A stretch of DNA of 64,000 nucleotides from Pseudolabrys sp035718275 (lineage in GTDB: Bacteria > Pseudomonadota > Alphaproteobacteria > Rhizobiales > Xanthobacteraceae). Shown piece by piece: positions 54,623 through 63,429 of this stretch (positions are counted from its first letter, which is position 1; each line of letters starts with the position of its first letter). Under the pieces are notes generated by a model that saw only the letters and a program-made list of their open reading frames with translations, was not told where the DNA came from and ran no database searches. The translations under genes were made by a program, and so were the position numbers. The DNA is taken from NCBI GenBank assembly GCA_035718275.1, contig DASTHI010000010.1, positions 186,001 through 250,000 on the forward strand, given 5' to 3'.

Positions 54623-55387
54623 ATGACCATCGTCACCGAACCGCTGTTCTATATCCTCGCCATTCCTGCTGTCATTGGGCTGGGTCTCTCAAAAGGCGGC
54701 TTCGTAGGGGTCGGCCAGATGGCGACTCCTTTGCTCGCGCTGGTCATGCCACCCCTCGAGGCTGCGGCCATTTTCCTGCCGATCATGATCGTGCAGGACG
54801 CCGCCGCGATCTGGGTCTACCGGAAGGAATGGAGCCGGCGCATCGTGGCGATTGTTCTCCCGGGGGCGGCCCTGGGCGTGGGAGCGGCCTGGCTCCTTGC
54901 GGCGCAAATTTCGGATTCGGCGGTGCGCGTGTTCATCGGGGTAACCACGATCGCCTTTGTTCTATACAACTGGTTTGGTCCGAGTCCGAGGTCAGCGCCC
55001 GGGCGGCCGGCCATATTCGAGGGGGTAGCGTGGGGTGCGATCTCCGGCTTTACGTCGACCCTTTGTCAGGCCGGCGGACCGCCCTACCAAATGTACGTGC
55101 TGCGCCTGAAGCTCCCAAAGATGGTCTATGTCAGCACGAATGCAATCGTGTTCGCGGCGCTCAACTGGATGAAGGTGGTTCCCTACTTCGCGCTCGGCCA
55201 GTTTTCCACCAAGGGCATGACAACTTCAATTCTATTATTGCCGCTTGCGATGCTGGCAAATTGGTTCGGATTCTGGGTCGTACGCGTAACGCCGACCGAG
55301 CTGTTTTACCGCATCACTCTCATCGTCCTCTTTCTTATCTCTCTCGAACTCGCACGCAGCGGGATGACTGATATTCTGCGAGGCTAG
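54623..55387 (+). CDS. TauE/SafE family exporter (second copy)
   Basis: 254 aa, eight predicted membrane helices. GLSKGGFVGVGQMATPLLALVMPP and WGAISGFTSTLCQAGGPPYQMYVL are the family's two repeats. It is only distantly like the copy at 51109-51855 and is transcribed the other way. The distance to the next gene (115 bases) allows, but does not prove, an operon with the acyl-CoA synthetase. Confidence 0.9.
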   Translation: MTIVTEPLFYILAIPAVIGLGLSKGGFVGVGQMATPLLALVMPPLEAAAIFLPIMIVQDAAAIWVYRKEWSRRIVAIVLPGAALGVGAAWLLAAQISDSAVRVFIGVTTIAFVLYNWFGPSPRSAPGRPAIFEGVAWGAISGFTSTLCQAGGPPYQMYVLRLKLPKMVYVSTNAIVFAALNWMKVVPYFALGQFSTKGMTTSILLLPLAMLANWFGFWVVRVTPTELFYRITLIVLFLISLELARSGMTDILRG

Positions 55388-55502
55388 CCGTCGGGCCGCC
55401 GATTTGCCTTAAGAAAAGCCCGGACTCCGTCATTCTCAGCCCGTCAGAAATCATTGATCCGCCGGCCTCGCCGCGGCTAACGTTGCACTAAAAGGAAGGG
55501 AT

Positions 55503-57131
55503 ATGGCGAAAACGCCTTACGATATCGATCTCGATCGCAATCCGGCGAACTACCAGCCGCTCACACCGCTTGGCTTTCTTGAACGCGCTGCGGCCGTCTT
55601 TCCGAATCACACCGCCGTCATTCATGGCGCCATGCGACGGTCATATGCGGATTTTTATGCACGCTCGCGACGACTGGCGTCGGCACTGGCGAAAAGGGGC
55701 ATCAAGCGCGGCGATACTGTCTCCGCCTTGCTCGCGAACACGCCCGCGATGCTGGAGTGCCATTATGGTGTGCCAATGTGTCAGGCCGTGTTGAACACGC
55801 TCAATACTAGGCTCGATGCGCGCATCATCGCGTTCTCGCTCGACCACGCCGATACGAAGCTGGTGATCACCGATCGCGAATACTCCAAGGTCATGCAAGA
55901 GGCACTGGCGATCGCAAGAGTGAGGCCCATCGTCATTGACTATGAAGATGCTGAATACGCCGGCGAAGGCGAGCGCATCGGCACGATCGAATACGAGGAG
56001 TTCATCACTGAGGGCGATCCAGACTACGCATGGCGGATGCCTGACGATGAGTGGGATGCAATCGCCCTGAACTATACCTCCGGTACCACAGGAGACCCGA
56101 AAGGTGTGGTTTATCATCATCGCGGCGCGCATCTGCTCGCGATCGGCAATGTCGTTACCTGCTCGATGGGCAAGCATCCTGTATATCTCTGGACGCTGCC
56201 GATGTTTCACTGCAACGGCTGGTGCTTTCCATGGTCGATTTCGGTTGTCGCCGGCACGCACGTTTGCCTGCGCGCAGTACGCGCAGCGGCCATGTACGAG
56301 GCAATCGCGACACATAAAGTGACGCACCTCTGCGGTGCGCCGATCGTGATGGCGACGCTGCTCAATGCGCCTGCTGATGAGAGAAAGCCTCTGCCCCACA
56401 TCGTCGAATTTTTCACAGCGGCGGCACCCCCACCCGAAGCCGTTCTCGCCGCCATGAAAGATGCCGGGTTCAATGTCACTCATCTGTATGGGCTCACCGA
56501 ATGCTACGGTCCCGCGGTCGTGAACGACTGGCATGCAGAATGGGATGCACTTTCACCGGCCGAACAGGCGGCCAAGAAGGCGCGCCAAGGCGTGCGCTAT
56601 GGCGCCCTCGAATCGCTCGACGTGCTCGATCCCGACACGATGAGGCCGGTTCCACGCGATGGAAAAGCGCTCGGAGAAGTCATGATGCGCGGCAACGTGG
56701 TCATGAAAGGATATCTCAAGAACAAGGCCGCGACAGAGAAGGCATTCGCAGGCGGCTGGTTTCATACCGGCGATCTGGGCGTCATGCATTCCGACGGGTA
56801 CATTCAGCTCAAGGATCGATCGAAGGACATCATCATTTCCGGCGGCGAGAACATCTCTTCGATCGAGGTGGAGGACGCGCTCTACAAGCATCCGGCGGTC
56901 GGCGCTGCAGCCGTCGTCGCCAAGCCCGACGAAAAATGGGGCGAGACACCCTGCGCCTTCATCGAATTAAAGCCTGGAGCCAAGGCTAACCCGGAGGAGC
57001 TCATACAGTGGTGCCGCAAGCACCTCGCTTCATACAAGTGCCCGCGTTACGTGGTCTTCACCGAAATTCCGAAGACGAGCACCGGCAAGATACAGAAGTT
57101 CATGCTTCGCGAGATGGCGAAGACTATGTGA
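55503..57131 (+). CDS. acyl-CoA synthetase (medium/long-chain type)
   Basis: 542 aa. AMP-forming motifs: ALNYTSGTTGDPKGVVYHHRG, THLYGLTECYGP, GWFHTGDLGVMHSDGYIQLKDRSKDIIISGGENIS and the C-terminal Lys in KTSTGKIQKF. The N-terminal NPANYQPLTPLGFLERAA is shared with AlkK-type medium-chain and fadD3-like enzymes. KGG-type RBS AAAGGAAGGG lies just before the ATG. With the enoyl-CoA hydratase downstream it suggests acyl-CoA breakdown. Confidence 0.93.
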   Translation: MAKTPYDIDLDRNPANYQPLTPLGFLERAAAVFPNHTAVIHGAMRRSYADFYARSRRLASALAKRGIKRGDTVSALLANTPAMLECHYGVPMCQAVLNTLNTRLDARIIAFSLDHADTKLVITDREYSKVMQEALAIARVRPIVIDYEDAEYAGEGERIGTIEYEEFITEGDPDYAWRMPDDEWDAIALNYTSGTTGDPKGVVYHHRGAHLLAIGNVVTCSMGKHPVYLWTLPMFHCNGWCFPWSISVVAGTHVCLRAVRAAAMYEAIATHKVTHLCGAPIVMATLLNAPADERKPLPHIVEFFTAAAPPPEAVLAAMKDAGFNVTHLYGLTECYGPAVVNDWHAEWDALSPAEQAAKKARQGVRYGALESLDVLDPDTMRPVPRDGKALGEVMMRGNVVMKGYLKNKAATEKAFAGGWFHTGDLGVMHSDGYIQLKDRSKDIIISGGENISSIEVEDALYKHPAVGAAAVVAKPDEKWGETPCAFIELKPGAKANPEELIQWCRKHLASYKCPRYVVFTEIPKTSTGKIQKFMLREMAKTM

Positions 57132-57221
57132 GAGTTTTTACTCTACCACCGTCCCGCCAAGCTTGGGCTCGACTTGCGTGATCTGCGCCGCCTGCCTCCC
57201 CATTCCTGCGATGGAGTACCA

Positions 57222-57968
57222 ATGCCGGACGTGCTGATCAGCAATGAAGGCGGGGTGCGCAAGATCCGCATCAACCGCCCCGAGAAAAAGAACGCGCTCA
57301 CACTTGCGATGTATGACGCGATGGCTGCGGCAATCGAGGATGCCGGCAGCGCCGAGAGCATTCGCTGCCTGCTCATCGCCGGCTCCGCCGATGTATTCTG
57401 CGCCGGCAACGATCTGAACGATTTCGTCGCAATGGCGAGGACCGGTGGCCTGGGCGCACCGATTATTCGCTTTTTGCACGCGCTTGCACGCTGCCAAAAG
57501 CCTCTCGTAGGAGCGGTGAACGGCCCCGCGGTCGGCGTAGGCACCACGATGCTTCTGCATTGCGATCAGGTAATCGCGGGCGAGAACGCCATCTTTATGA
57601 CGCCATTCGTGTCGCTTGGGCTGTTGCCGGAGGCGGGGTCAAGTCTGATCGGGCCACGGCTGATGGGCAACGCGCGCGCATTTTCGCTGCTAGTGATGGG
57701 AAAAGCACTGACGCCCGAAGAAGCCAGGACATCCGGCATTGTGACCGCGGTCGTCCCCGCAAGGGAGCTCGATGACAAAGCGCTCGCCACTGCTCGCGAA
57801 ATCTCAGGGCTGCCTTCGGAGAGCGTGGCCGCCGCGCGGAAACTGATGCGGGGCTCGGTCGAAGAAGTGGTCGCGCGAATAGACCAGGAAGCGGAAGAAT
57901 TCAAGGCGCGGCTTGCCGCTCCCGAAACACAAAAGGCGCTCGCAGCTTTTCTCAACCGAAGACGATAG
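57222..57968 (+). CDS. enoyl-CoA hydratase/isomerase family protein
   Basis: 248 aa from the ATG at 57222 (GGAG five bases upstream). The crotonase fold has INRPEKKNALTLAMYDAM, the oxyanion FCAGNDLNDF and AVNGPAVGVGTTMLLHCDQV. Where hydratases have the first catalytic Glu the sequence reads GVGTTML, and SLGLLPEAGSS carries a Glu at the second position, so it may be an isomerase rather than a full hydratase. It is 90 bases after the acyl-CoA synthetase. Confidence 0.9.
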   Translation: MPDVLISNEGGVRKIRINRPEKKNALTLAMYDAMAAAIEDAGSAESIRCLLIAGSADVFCAGNDLNDFVAMARTGGLGAPIIRFLHALARCQKPLVGAVNGPAVGVGTTMLLHCDQVIAGENAIFMTPFVSLGLLPEAGSSLIGPRLMGNARAFSLLVMGKALTPEEARTSGIVTAVVPARELDDKALATAREISGLPSESVAAARKLMRGSVEEVVARIDQEAEEFKARLAAPETQKALAAFLNRRR

Positions 57969-57985
57969 CCATCCCCCGGGCGTGC

Positions 57986-58297
57986 TCAGCGTCCATCACG
58001 AGCATACGGATTGAAGATGTTGTCCGTGCTGTATCTCTGATCGAAGGAGCGCTGCTGCCCGAACTGCAAAGTTGTGTTGCCCTGCCTCAAGGTCGTCTGG
58101 CTGCCTTCCGTACCGAAGCGTGAAACCGGAACATTACGGTCTTGCGTGGCAGGCTTGTCGAGATCGAGATAGCTCTGACCACCGACGGGACCGTTGGAAT
58201 CCTCAATTGTGAAAGCCTGCGCCCCAGGGATGACACAGAAAGCCGCCACAAACGTAACGGCTACGATGGACGTACGTACGATGGCGCAATTGATCAT
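57986..58297 (-). CDS. small secreted protein, 103 aa, Hyphomicrobiales type
   Basis: From the ATG at 58297 there is a signal peptide cut after PGAQA, then FTIEDSNGPVGGQSYLDLDKP, RFGTEGSQTTLRQGNTTLQFG and the C-terminal FDQRYSTDNIFNPYARDGR. The Asn- and Gln-rich end recurs in uncharacterised exported proteins of Bradyrhizobium relatives, as I recall. Function unknown. It converges with the enoyl-CoA hydratase gene and follows the Bug-type gene after 62 bases. Confidence 0.72.
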   Translation of the reverse strand: MINCAIVRTSIVAVTFVAAFCVIPGAQAFTIEDSNGPVGGQSYLDLDKPATQDRNVPVSRFGTEGSQTTLRQGNTTLQFGQQRSFDQRYSTDNIFNPYARDGR

Positions 58298-58359
58298 GAT
58301 GGTCCCCGAAGATTTCATGAAGGCGAACCTCATCAGGACAATATGGCTGCAGCGGGGCC

Positions 58360-59340
58360 CTATTCTACCTTGAGCCCAAGCCTTTTAACTAGCCCGCCCC
58401 ACTTTTTTTCTTCTCTGTCGATATCGGCCGCATATTCGGCCGGCGTCGAGGTCAGCGGATCACCTCCCTCGGCGTGAATGCGCTTTTTGACGTCTTCAGT
58501 TTCGACAAGCTGCCGCAATTCCACGCTGAGCTTGTCCACAATCTCTTTCGGCGTTCCGGCTGGCGCCAGCAATCCGTAATGGAGCACTCCCTCGAAGCCC
58601 GGCAGTCCTGACTCGTCAAATGTCGGCGTATCCGGCAGCAGCGAGGAGCGCTTGAGGCTTGCCACTGCAACGGCGCGCAGCTTGCCGGCGTGGATGTTGC
58701 CAAGCGCTGGGGGCAAGACACCGAACGCCACCGGCACATGGCCGCCGAGAAGATCATTTATCACCGGTGCCGTGCCTTTGTACGGAATGAGTGCGACATC
58801 GACACCCGCCTCGGCCTTGAACAATTCGGCGCACATGTATCCGCCTGTGCCCACCGCCGAGGTTCCCAGATTGAGTTTGCCCGGCTGTTTCCTGGCCATG
58901 GCGATGATATCGGCCACGGTTTTTGCGGGAAACGATGGGTTTGCCAGCAGCACCACCGGCATCGAGCCTATCAGGCCAATCGGTTCGAAATCCTTGCGGG
59001 GATCAAGTCCTGCCTGGACGTAAAGGCTTGGGTTGATCGAAATCGTGCCTGTATGTCCAAGCAGAAGCGTATAGCCGTCTGGGCGGGCCTGTGCGACCGC
59101 TCGAGTCCCTATGGTGCCACCTCCGCCGGCCCGGTTATCGACCACAACTTGCTGATGAAGAACTTCCGTCAGTTTCTGCGCCACCACGCGCGCAAGCGTG
59201 TCGACACCACCGCCAGGTGGAAACGGCACAATGAGCGTGACAGGGCGCGTGGGATAGTCGACCGCTTTTGCAGCCGGCACGCCCAGTAACGTGCAAGTGA
59301 TCGAGGCAAGAACAGCGATAAACCTGAACCAGTGTCCCAT
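58360..59340 (-). CDS. Bug-family tripartite tricarboxylate transporter substrate-binding protein
   Basis: 326 aa. A signal peptide (LASITCTLLGVPAAKAV) then YPTRPVTLIVPFPPGGGVDTLARVVAQKL, VVDNRAGGGGTIGT, LLLGHTGTISINP and the closing EEKKWGGLVKRLGLK are typical of Bug (TctC-like) proteins, which bind carboxylates. No TctA/TctB membrane genes are in the window. Orphan Bug genes are common in Bradyrhizobium and Burkholderiales relatives. The ligand is unknown. Confidence 0.93.
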   Translation of the reverse strand: MGHWFRFIAVLASITCTLLGVPAAKAVDYPTRPVTLIVPFPPGGGVDTLARVVAQKLTEVLHQQVVVDNRAGGGGTIGTRAVAQARPDGYTLLLGHTGTISINPSLYVQAGLDPRKDFEPIGLIGSMPVVLLANPSFPAKTVADIIAMARKQPGKLNLGTSAVGTGGYMCAELFKAEAGVDVALIPYKGTAPVINDLLGGHVPVAFGVLPPALGNIHAGKLRAVAVASLKRSSLLPDTPTFDESGLPGFEGVLHYGLLAPAGTPKEIVDKLSVELRQLVETEDVKKRIHAEGGDPLTSTPAEYAADIDREEKKWGGLVKRLGLKVE

Positions 59341-59481
59341 CTTCGCGTCCCCTTGCGAGTATTGGAAGATTTCCCCCAGCAGTTATCGGACTTCTCAGGT
59401 CCGTGCGTTTCTTGGACCGCCCGGAATAACCGGAGCATTTGTGCGCATTCGAAGGGTCGAAGAATACTTGACGGTCTTTCG

Positions 59482-59521
59482 AAAAAAAATCCCCGAGCCC
59501 GGGCGCGCCCGAGTTCGGGGA
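59482..59521 (-). terminator. rho-independent terminator after the minus-strand DUF465 gene
   Basis: On the minus strand a 7-bp outer stem (TCCCCGA/TCGGGGA) encloses a GC-rich palindrome and is followed by T8. It lies 27 bases after the stop of the gene at 59548 and also shields the Bug-family gene. Confidence 0.82.
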
Positions 59522-59547
59522 CCACGTGAAACGAAAGATCGAATCCG

Positions 59548-59733
59548 TCAGTGCACGCTGGCGTGGCCGTTGAGGCGCAAACGTTCGATCTCGTCCTTTA
59601 CCTGCAATTTTCGCCGCTTAAGCTCCACAATTTTCAGGTCATCGACGGCGGGATGACTGAGACATTCGCTTATTTCATCCTCGAGCGCCTGATGTCGTTT
59701 CTCCAATTCCGCAAGGTGCGATTGCATCGACAT
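59548..59733 (-). CDS. YdcH family (DUF465) protein
   Basis: 61 aa, starting MSMQSHLAELEKRHQALEDEI, then LKIVELKRRKLQVKDEIERL: the two-helix DUF465 hairpin. It is too short for any enzyme and likely a small helical regulator or structural protein. Its own terminator follows. The longer in-frame extension to 60111 is not coding. A paralogue is encoded divergently at 59951. Confidence 0.83.
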   Translation of the reverse strand: MSMQSHLAELEKRHQALEDEISECLSHPAVDDLKIVELKRRKLQVKDEIERLRLNGHASVH

Positions 59734-59950
59734 GCGGCATGTCTCCTCAATCAGTTGCTCCGCGAAATGTAAGCCTAGCGCAGAGTCGCCACAAGTGCGA
59801 TGGGAAAGCGCAGCGGGGGCGCGGCAAACCGGCGCAAACCCTTTGATTGATGTCATTTTTCCATCATCTTGAACACGGTTGTGGAAAACGCGATAATTCC
59901 GGCGCTTCTGTGGAGAAGGAGCAGCCAAGCACGGCAAAAATCGGGTGGCG

Positions 59951-60157
59951 ATGACGAACGAGGAAGAACGCGTGTTGCGTGAGCAGCTTACACGGCTGCT
60001 ACAGGAACACCGCGATCTAGATGCGGCCATTGAAGCTTTGGTCACCTCGCCCGGTTCCGATCTCATCCAGGTGCAAAGGCTGAAAAAGCGAAAGCTCATC
60101 CTGCGTGACAAGATTAGGCGAATCGAGGATCAGCTTACACCGGATATCATCGCGTAG
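59951..60157 (+). CDS. YdcH family (DUF465) protein, divergent paralogue
   Basis: 68 aa from the ATG at 59951 (a GTG two codons earlier is possible). EEERVLREQLTRLLQEHRDLDAAIEALV and IQVQRLKKRKLILRDKIRRIEDQL fit DUF465, and LKKRKLxLRDKI parallels LKRRKLQVKDEI in the neighbour. The last 11 bases overlap the convergent diguanylate cyclase gene. 217 bases separate the pair. Confidence 0.83.
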   Translation: MTNEEERVLREQLTRLLQEHRDLDAAIEALVTSPGSDLIQVQRLKKRKLILRDKIRRIEDQLTPDIIA

Positions 60158-60782
60158 GACTTTCACCCCACTGGACGGGCAGAGGAAGGCCTCGTCGCTC
60201 ATCCTTGCGGGCATACATTGCGCGATCAGCAGCCGAAATCACATCGCCTGGAACGACATCGGCAACGAGGGAAGCGGCTCCCACGCTCGCTGTGACCTCG
60301 ACACGCGCTCTGCCGTGATTAATGCCGACGGTGGCGATTAGCCTTTCGAGTTCGCGCCCCTTTGCAATCGCCTGCTGCTCATCAACGCGCCAGATTAGCA
60401 CGCCAAATTCGTCACCCCCGAGTCTCCCCACCACATCGGACGACCTCACATGCGAGAGCAGCTCTCGCGCTACTGCCTTGAGCAACTCATCGCCGGCGGC
60501 GTGCCCGTATCGATCGTTGATGGCCTTGAAGCCATCGAGGTCTACGAACATGAGAGCGGCCTGGGTGCCGTAACGTTTCATATGCGCGAGCGCGCGTTTG
60601 AGCTCGCGCTCGAAGCCGCGCCGATTCAGAATGTCGAGGAGCGGATCGATATCGGCGCGGGCCTCAAGCTCGCCGATGCGGGCCCGTGCGACAGCAAGCT
60701 CGCGCTTGAGGCGCTCGTTTTCCGCCGCCAGCGTGGCGACCGCCGATGATTCATCAGGTACGCGTGCCTGAGGAAGACCCAT
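60147..60782 (-). CDS. diguanylate cyclase, GGDEF domain with short coiled-coil N-terminus
   Basis: 211 aa, soluble. A heptad-like helix fills residues 12-48, then the GGDEF domain with FVDLDGFKAINDRYGHAAGDELL and the active-site GGDEF at 122-126. The inhibitory I-site RSSD (113-116) sits five residues before GGDEF, so product inhibition is expected. There is no sensor domain. The coiled coil probably controls dimerisation. The 14-bp direct duplication at its start codon is described separately. Confidence 0.94.
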   Translation of the reverse strand: MGLPQARVPDESSAVATLAAENERLKRELAVARARIGELEARADIDPLLDILNRRGFERELKRALAHMKRYGTQAALMFVDLDGFKAINDRYGHAAGDELLKAVARELLSHVRSSDVVGRLGGDEFGVLIWRVDEQQAIAKGRELERLIATVGINHGRARVEVTASVGAASLVADVVPGDVISAADRAMYARKDERRGLPLPVQWGESPTR

Positions 60783-60810
60783 TGTGTCAGCTCTCGTGTG
60801 TCAGCTCTCG
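60783..60810. repeat. 14-bp tandem duplication at the diguanylate cyclase start
   Basis: TGTGTCAGCTCTCG occurs twice back to back with no mismatch (60783-60796 and 60797-60810). On the minus strand each copy carries a purine-rich GAGAG, and the inner copy ends directly at the ATG at 60782. So the ribosome-binding region is duplicated. Confidence 0.85.
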
Positions 60811-60848
60811 CGAATCTTAACCCTGTGCCGGAGAATACCTGTTTCGCC

Positions 60849-60876
60849 TTGCCAGTGGGGGACCCCAACCTATAAT
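60849..60876 (+). promoter_or_regulatory. predicted purE promoter with GGGG-A-CCCC spacer
   Basis: TTGCCA, 16 bases, TATAAT; the -10 is perfect. The spacer carries GGGGGACCCC then AACC, close to the trcR promoter (47189-47217). It is 42 bases before the purE ATG. Confidence 0.65.
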
Positions 60877-60918
60877 CCCCCGCTTCCTTCCGCAGGAGCC
60901 GCGGATTCGGGGAGCGAA

Positions 60919-61401
60919 ATGCCAAATCCCGTAGCGATAATCATGGGCAGCCAGTCCGACTGGGCCACTATGAAGCACGCGGCCAAAACGCTGGATGCCC
61001 TCAAGATCCGCTATTCCGCCCGAATAATTTCCGCCCACAGAACACCCAAGCGGCTATACGCATTTGCGACGGCCGCTCGTGACAACGGCTTCAAGGTGAT
61101 CATCGCGGGGGCCGGCGGGGCCGCTCATCTTCCTGGGATGACCGCCTCATTGACGCCATTGCCGGTGTTCGGAGTCCCAATGGATACCCATGTCCTCAAG
61201 GGCAAGGATTCGCTGCTCTCGATCATGCAAATGCCCGGCGGGATACCTGTCGGGACTCTGGCAATTGGCAAGCCGGGAGCAATCAACGCCGCACTTCTGG
61301 CAGCAGCGGTACTGGCGCTGTCCGATTCAAAGCTCGCCCGCCGGCTGGATGTTTGGCGGTCGAGGCAGACGCGGAGCGTGGCCAAGCGGCCGAAAGACTG
61401 A
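60919..61401 (+). CDS. purE: N5-carboxyaminoimidazole ribonucleotide mutase
   Basis: 160 aa. Purine synthesis step after PurK. Class I signature VAIIMGSQSDWATMKHAAKTL, SAHRTPKRLYAFA, AGAGGAAHLPGMTASLTPLPVFGVP and MPGGIPVGTLAIG are all present. The ATG at 60919 has GGAG four bases before. It is followed after 59 bases by purK. Confidence 0.97.
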   Translation: MPNPVAIIMGSQSDWATMKHAAKTLDALKIRYSARIISAHRTPKRLYAFATAARDNGFKVIIAGAGGAAHLPGMTASLTPLPVFGVPMDTHVLKGKDSLLSIMQMPGGIPVGTLAIGKPGAINAALLAAAVLALSDSKLARRLDVWRSRQTRSVAKRPKD

Positions 61402-61460
61402 TCGATGTGGGACGTTGCGCATTGGCGTCATCCCCACGAAATTGGGGATTCAACTTTCCG

Positions 61461-62567
61461 ATGGCGACGGACAAACCGGAGCGTCCCGTGCTGAAGCCGG
61501 GCGCCACAATCGGAATTCTTGGCGGAGGTCAACTGGCGCGCATGCTCGCACTCGCGGCAGCGCAACTCGGACTACGGTGCCATGTTTTTTCGCCGCAGAA
61601 AGAGTCATGCGCCTTCGATGTCGTGCATGCGGGAACCTGTGCGAGCTACGAAGACGAGACGGCGCTCGGACGTTTTGCCGGCGCTGTGGATGTCATTACA
61701 TATGAATTTGAAAACGTGCCCGCCAAGACGGCTGCATTTCTTGCCAAACGGAAACCCGTGTTGCCGGAGCCCCAAGTCCTTCAAACGACGCAGGACCGGC
61801 TTGTGGAAAAGAACTTCATCAGTTCCATCAAGATCGCCACGGCAGAATATGCTCCTGTGCACAGTGCAACGCAGTTGGAAGAAGCGTTGAGAGGTGTCGG
61901 GGTTCCAGCAATACTCAAGACCCGCCAACTTGGATACGACGGAAAAGGCCAGGCGAAGATCCTTACGCAGGCCGAAGCCGCCGCATCCTGGCGGTCGCTT
62001 CAAAACGCCCCCTGCATTCTCGAGGGTTTCATCCAATTCGAGCGTGAAATATCGGTGATCGCCGCTCGCGCACATGACGGCAAGGTCGAATGCTTCGAGG
62101 TCACCGAGAACGAGCATCGAGACCACATCCTGAAGACCTCGCGGGTGCCGGCAAAAATTGCGCATGCACTCGCTCGCGATGCGAGTCAGATCGCCACGCG
62201 CATAGCCAGAGCTCTGGATTACGTCGGCGTGCTCGCCGTCGAAATGTTCGTGGTCGGCAAAGGGAGGCGACGACAAGTCCTCGTCAACGAGATCGCGCCG
62301 CGGGTGCACAATTCCGGTCACTGGACCATTGACGGCGCAACTGTCTCGCAATTCGAGCAGCACATAAGGGCTATTTCTGGCTGGCCACTGGCAAAACCCA
62401 TGCGGCTCGGACATCGCGTTGAAATGGTAAATCTCATCGGAGCGGAAGTGAACGAGGCCGCACGCTGGATGACGGTCCCCGGTGCATCGATACACGTGTA
62501 CGGGAAGGGTGAAGCGCGTGCAGGCCGCAAGATGGGACATGTGACCCGTGTCTGGCCTGCGAAATGA
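61461..62567 (+). CDS. purK: 5-(carboxyamino)imidazole ribonucleotide synthase
   Basis: 368 aa, ATP-grasp enzyme. ATIGILGGGQLARMLALAAAQLG at the N-terminus, the ATP site AILKTRQLGYDGKGQAKI, ILEGFIQFEREISVI, and NEIAPRVHNSGHWTIDGATVSQFEQH. The final residues overlap the ATG at 62564, but the more likely start of the next gene is 62636. Confidence 0.97.
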   Translation: MATDKPERPVLKPGATIGILGGGQLARMLALAAAQLGLRCHVFSPQKESCAFDVVHAGTCASYEDETALGRFAGAVDVITYEFENVPAKTAAFLAKRKPVLPEPQVLQTTQDRLVEKNFISSIKIATAEYAPVHSATQLEEALRGVGVPAILKTRQLGYDGKGQAKILTQAEAAASWRSLQNAPCILEGFIQFEREISVIAARAHDGKVECFEVTENEHRDHILKTSRVPAKIAHALARDASQIATRIARALDYVGVLAVEMFVVGKGRRRQVLVNEIAPRVHNSGHWTIDGATVSQFEQHIRAISGWPLAKPMRLGHRVEMVNLIGAEVNEAARWMTVPGASIHVYGKGEARAGRKMGHVTRVWPAK

Positions 62568-62635
62568 CTTCCTCCGTGGCCTGCCTCACGGTTGCCACGC
62601 CGATGAATCAGGACATCGCCCGCTGGAGCATCGTG

Positions 62636-63286
62636 ATGGCACTAACGCTATACTTCCACCCGCTCTCCTCATTTTGCCAGAAAGCGCTGATCGCGCTTTA
62701 TGAGAACGGTACACCCTTCACGCCGCGAAAAGTGGACCTGATGGACGAGAAAGAGAACGCGGCTTTCAAGCAAGTGTCGCCCATCGGAAAATTTCCTGTG
62801 CTGCGCGATGAAAACAGAGGAAAGACGATTCCGGAATCGACTTCGATCATCGAATATCTGACGCACCACTATCCGGGCCCGGTCCAGCTTGCTCCGAAGG
62901 ACGCCGATTTGGCATTAACCGTCCGTGCGCAGGACCGTTTTTATGACCTCAATGTGCACCTGCTGACGCAGAAGATCATCACGGACCGGCTGCGACCTGC
63001 CGGACAGAACGATAGGTTCGGAGTTGAGCAGGCACGGGCACTTCTTCAGACTGCCATGCGGATCGTCGACAAGGACATGGTGAACAAACCTTGGGCTGCC
63101 GGCGACGCTTTTACGATGGCCGACTGTGCTGCCGCGCCGGCCTTATTTTATTACAACATGGCGGTTCATCCTTTGGCCGGATCTTTTGACAACGTGGCGG
63201 CCTATCTTGATCGGTTGATGAAACGACCGTCCTATGCGCGCGCCCTCAAAGAAGCCGAGCCGTTCCTGAAATATGTGCCGATGTGA
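62636..63286 (+). CDS. glutathione S-transferase family protein
   Basis: 216 aa from the ATG at 62636 with GGAG seven bases upstream. MALTLYFHPLSSFCQKALIALYENG carries the SFCQK active-site-like loop with Ser and Cys; the glutathione motif is PESTSIIEYLTHHYPG. The C-terminal helical domain has AAGDAFTMADCAAAPALFY. Beta- or GstB-like detoxification enzyme, substrate unknown. An ATG at 62564 overlapping the purK stop would add 24 residues that do not fit the family. Confidence 0.9.
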   Translation: MALTLYFHPLSSFCQKALIALYENGTPFTPRKVDLMDEKENAAFKQVSPIGKFPVLRDENRGKTIPESTSIIEYLTHHYPGPVQLAPKDADLALTVRAQDRFYDLNVHLLTQKIITDRLRPAGQNDRFGVEQARALLQTAMRIVDKDMVNKPWAAGDAFTMADCAAAPALFYYNMAVHPLAGSFDNVAAYLDRLMKRPSYARALKEAEPFLKYVPM

Positions 63287-63369
63287 GCTTGCGGGCTGAC
63301 CGTTTCAAATGAAGGCTTGGCGGCTGCGAATGGACTCTTAACGCCTTTTCTGCTAGAGCCGCTCGACTC

Positions 63370-63393
63370 AAAGCCCCCGTTTTCGGGGCTTTT
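63370..63393 (+). terminator. hairpin with T-run upstream of rpsU
   Basis: AAAGCCCC-cgttttc-GGGGCTTT forms an 8-bp stem and ends in TTTT. It is 84 bases after the GST stop and only 36 bases before the rpsU start, so it is either the GST terminator or part of an rpsU leader. Because of the A/T symmetry it could work both ways. Confidence 0.6.
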
Positions 63394-63429
63394 GCCTTAA
63401 CCCGACCGAGCAACAACCAAGGAGCAAGC

